Shown here: positions 4,882 through 5,617 of the stretch, in pieces
Layout: every line of letters starts with the position of its first letter
Position numbering within the stretch: position 1 is the stretch's first letter
From: an uncultured Veillonella sp.
GTDB lineage: Bacteria; Bacillota; Negativicutes; Veillonellales; Veillonellaceae
Assembly (NCBI GenBank): GCA_900757715.1
Contig: CAAEOZ010000046.1
Coordinates: 1-5,617 of the forward strand
Direction: 5' to 3'
Length of the DNA stretch: 5,617 nucleotides
Program-made: the position numbers and the translations under genes
The notes under the pieces: model-generated
Told to the model about the DNA's origin: nothing
Seen by the model: the letters and a program-made list of their open reading frames with translations, nothing else
Database searches by the model: none

Positions 4882-4903
4882 TCCTTTCCGTCTCCAGAAA
4901 GGA
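4882..4903 (-). promoter_or_regulatory. Leader hairpin covering the toxin Shine-Dalgarno
   Basis: On the minus strand TCCTTTC (4897-4903) is exactly complementary to GAAAGGA (4882-4888), with an 8-base loop. The 3' arm includes most of the ribosome site AAAGGAGG, so the fold would hide it. Intrinsic masking of the ribosome site is a known safeguard in type I toxin mRNAs. The pairing is seen; control by it is inferred. Confidence 0.5.
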
Positions 4904-4946
4904 CAACCGCAAGACTATCCCTACTTGCTCTAATCTGACTGAAAAT

Positions 4947-4955
4947 ATTATATCA
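4947..4955 (-). promoter_or_regulatory. Extended -10 promoter of the peptide toxin
   Basis: The minus strand reads TGATATAAT: a perfect TATAAT (4947-4952) with the TG of an extended -10 one base upstream. No good -35 lies 17 bases upstream, which extended -10 promoters tolerate. The expected start near 4940 gives a leader of about 65 bases before the toxin ATG. Confidence 0.65.
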
Positions 4956-4982
4956 TTTCGTGTCGAATAATACCAGCACCAC

Positions 4983-5282
4983 TTACGATATTTCCTCTGC
5001 CGGTTCCAATACCACCCCGGCAAATTCCTCATCGCTCATGTTCTGGAGCTTTCCTAACACCTGCTCTGCAAGCTCCTCCATATCGCTGTCCTTTATGTGC
5101 GGCATTACCCGTCTGAGGTCCTCCATCAGCTCTGTCTTGTGGGATAACTGAATATCCATCGGATTCAGATAATCTTTGAAGTCTGTAGCAAGCCTTATGA
5201 CCTGTCCCTTTAGTGCCTGTACCAACGGGAAATACTCTCCCTCCGGATCACAGATAATAATGTCATCCCTTGTCATTAGGAA
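4983..5282 (-). pseudogene. VirB4/TraE-type conjugation ATPase fragment fused in frame to an unrelated acidic tail
   Basis: The frame reads FLMTRDDIIICDPEGEYFPL, then VQALKGQVIRLAT and DYLNPMDIQLSHK. This is the stretch that follows Walker A in VirB4-like ATPases of clostridial conjugative elements (DDIIICDPE-EY-PLV--L-GQVI-----YLNPMD), where they power the type IV secretion channel. The expected Walker A (GxxxxGKS) just upstream is replaced by NTSGKARFNHY, and everything before it is gone. After SHK the family should continue for hundreds of residues with Walker B. Instead the frame goes on, unbroken, into TELMEDLRRVMPHIKDSDME, then EELAEQVLGKLQNMSDEEFA and an acidic end, which I cannot place. 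A full VirB4 is about 600-800 residues. The open frame extends back to 5363 through a terminator. ATG at 5274-5276 is a possible start with a weak ribosome site. The DNA is richer in GC than the two-component operon. It cannot be a functional ATPase. Confidence 0.65.
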
Positions 5283-5302
5283 ATGCCTGTTGTAATGATT
5301 AA

Positions 5303-5319
5303 ATCGGGCTTTCCCCGAT
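5303..5319 (-). repeat. Short hairpin upstream of the VirB4 fragment
   Basis: ATCGGG and CCCGAT form a perfect 6-bp stem around 5 bases, followed on the minus strand by TTTAATCATT. It is too weak to call a terminator with confidence. Confidence 0.3.
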
Positions 5320-5345
5320 GTGTTTAGCTGTAACCACCTCCTTTC

Positions 5346-5366
5346 AAGGTGCAAAAAAAGCACCTT
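5346..5366 (-). promoter_or_regulatory. Alternative hairpin that would disrupt the 5353-5388 terminator
   Basis: AAGGTGC and GCACCTT (5360-5366 and 5346-5352) are perfect 7-bp complements around the seven Ts of the terminator. The fold uses the terminator's 3' arm, so the two structures exclude each other. GAAAGGAGG (5337-5345) follows directly. This is the geometry of an attenuator leader, although the gene it would control is now a fragment. Confidence 0.4.
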
Positions 5367-5388
5367 AACCTTTATTGGCTAAAGTGCT
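5353..5388 (-). terminator. Rho-independent terminator after the right-edge gene
   Basis: On the minus strand AGCACTTTAGCC (5377-5388) pairs with GGTTAAGGTGCT (5359-5370) over 12 bp with two G-U pairs and a 6-base loop, followed by an unbroken T-run to 5353. It lies 56 bases after the stop of the partial gene at the right edge. Confidence 0.83.
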
Positions 5389-5444
5389 TGTATTTGTTTG
5401 ATATTAAATTGTTGTGAGTCAGACAAATTTGAAGTTGTTGTATT

Positions 5445-5617
5445 CTATACTGATACATCAATAGAATTACGAACTAGCCTATTACCATTTTTGACAAGTG
5501 TTGCTTCCACTGATTCTCTTGTGACATTATCAAGAATACTTGTATCAAATTTTTGTCCCGGTTTCCAATTTGGATTAGCTGCTTTCACTGCTGCATACAT
5601 AGCGGATCTATACTGTC
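5445..5617 (-). CDS. C-terminal 56 residues of an unidentified protein entering from the right edge
   Basis: The reading frame (complete codons from 5615) runs to TAG at 5445-5447: YRSAMYAAVKAANPNWKPGQ, then KFDTSILDNVTRESVEATLV, then a basic RLVRNSIDVSV end. It looks like a folded C-terminal domain with alternating helices and strands. It has no membrane segment or sorting motif. I do not recognise the family. A strong terminator follows its stop, as expected for a genuine 3' end, and no other minus-strand frame fits. The gene being real is probable; the function is unknown, since the rest lies outside the window. Confidence 0.55.
   Translation of the reverse strand, partial: QYRSAMYAAVKAANPNWKPGQKFDTSILDNVTRESVEATLVKNGNRLVRNSIDVSV

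Noticed and set aside
4960..5151. Plus-strand serine-rich 63-codon frame
   Set aside because: It is the shadow of the VirB4 chimera on the other strand; serine richness is the complement of its glutamate-rich codons.
5302..5337. Twelve-codon frame starting GTG after the ribosome site, reading VTAKHIGESPI, as a leader peptide
   Set aside because: The GTG overlaps the GGAGG core, leaving no spacing for initiation, and nothing else supports it.
1..5617. CRISPR array, tRNA or rRNA
   Set aside because: No regularly spaced repeat-spacer pattern, no cloverleaf with a CCA-type end, and no ribosomal RNA signature was seen on either strand.

Overview
The window looks like accessory DNA of a gut Firmicute, probably a Lachnospiraceae relative. 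The evidence is a low-GC background with strong GGAGG-type ribosome binding sites, an AgrC/AgrA-like kinase and regulator pair, and broken pieces of clostridial conjugative-element genes (MobA/MobL relaxase, a VirB4-type ATPase, an ArdC-like start). Family assignments come from reading the translations; no database search was possible. Almost all coding is on the minus strand, so the genes read from right to left.

Right end (about 4980-5617): the C-terminus of an unidentified gene enters from beyond the edge and is followed by a strong terminator that has an alternative competing fold. Next comes a 126-codon chimeric open frame whose middle is a VirB4-type ATPase fragment without its Walker A motif.

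Region 4590-4960 is the most self-consistent small system. A 27-residue hydrophobic peptide gene on the minus strand has its own extended -10 promoter, a leader hairpin that covers the Shine-Dalgarno, and a terminator about 160 bases beyond its stop codon. On the opposite strand, inside that 3' untranslated region, lies a promoter plus terminator for an RNA of about 120 nt. This is the layout of a type I toxin-antitoxin locus. Region 4290-4590 holds a cluster of inverted repeats, including a perfect 20-bp palindrome, and a doubtful 64-codon frame.

The centre (1494-4258) is an intact operon: LytTR response regulator, seven-helix GHKL sensor kinase, then a 168-aa coiled-coil protein, ending at a strong terminator. 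Directly upstream of the operon promoter are four CATT boxes spaced 10-11 bp. Two of them match as 9-mers separated by exactly 12 bp, the spacing known for AgrA sites, which suggests autoregulation. No AgrB or AgrD gene is present.

The left end (1-1520) is a scrap heap of conjugative-element parts joined end to end: an acetyltransferase-like remnant, a terminator, the ribosome site and first codons of an ArdC-like gene, and the C-terminal part of a MobA/MobL relaxase. It finishes with an intact promoter, operator-like palindrome and antitoxin-toxin gene pair, whose toxin runs off the window. The window therefore has two stability-type modules flanking a signalling operon inserted among decaying transfer genes.
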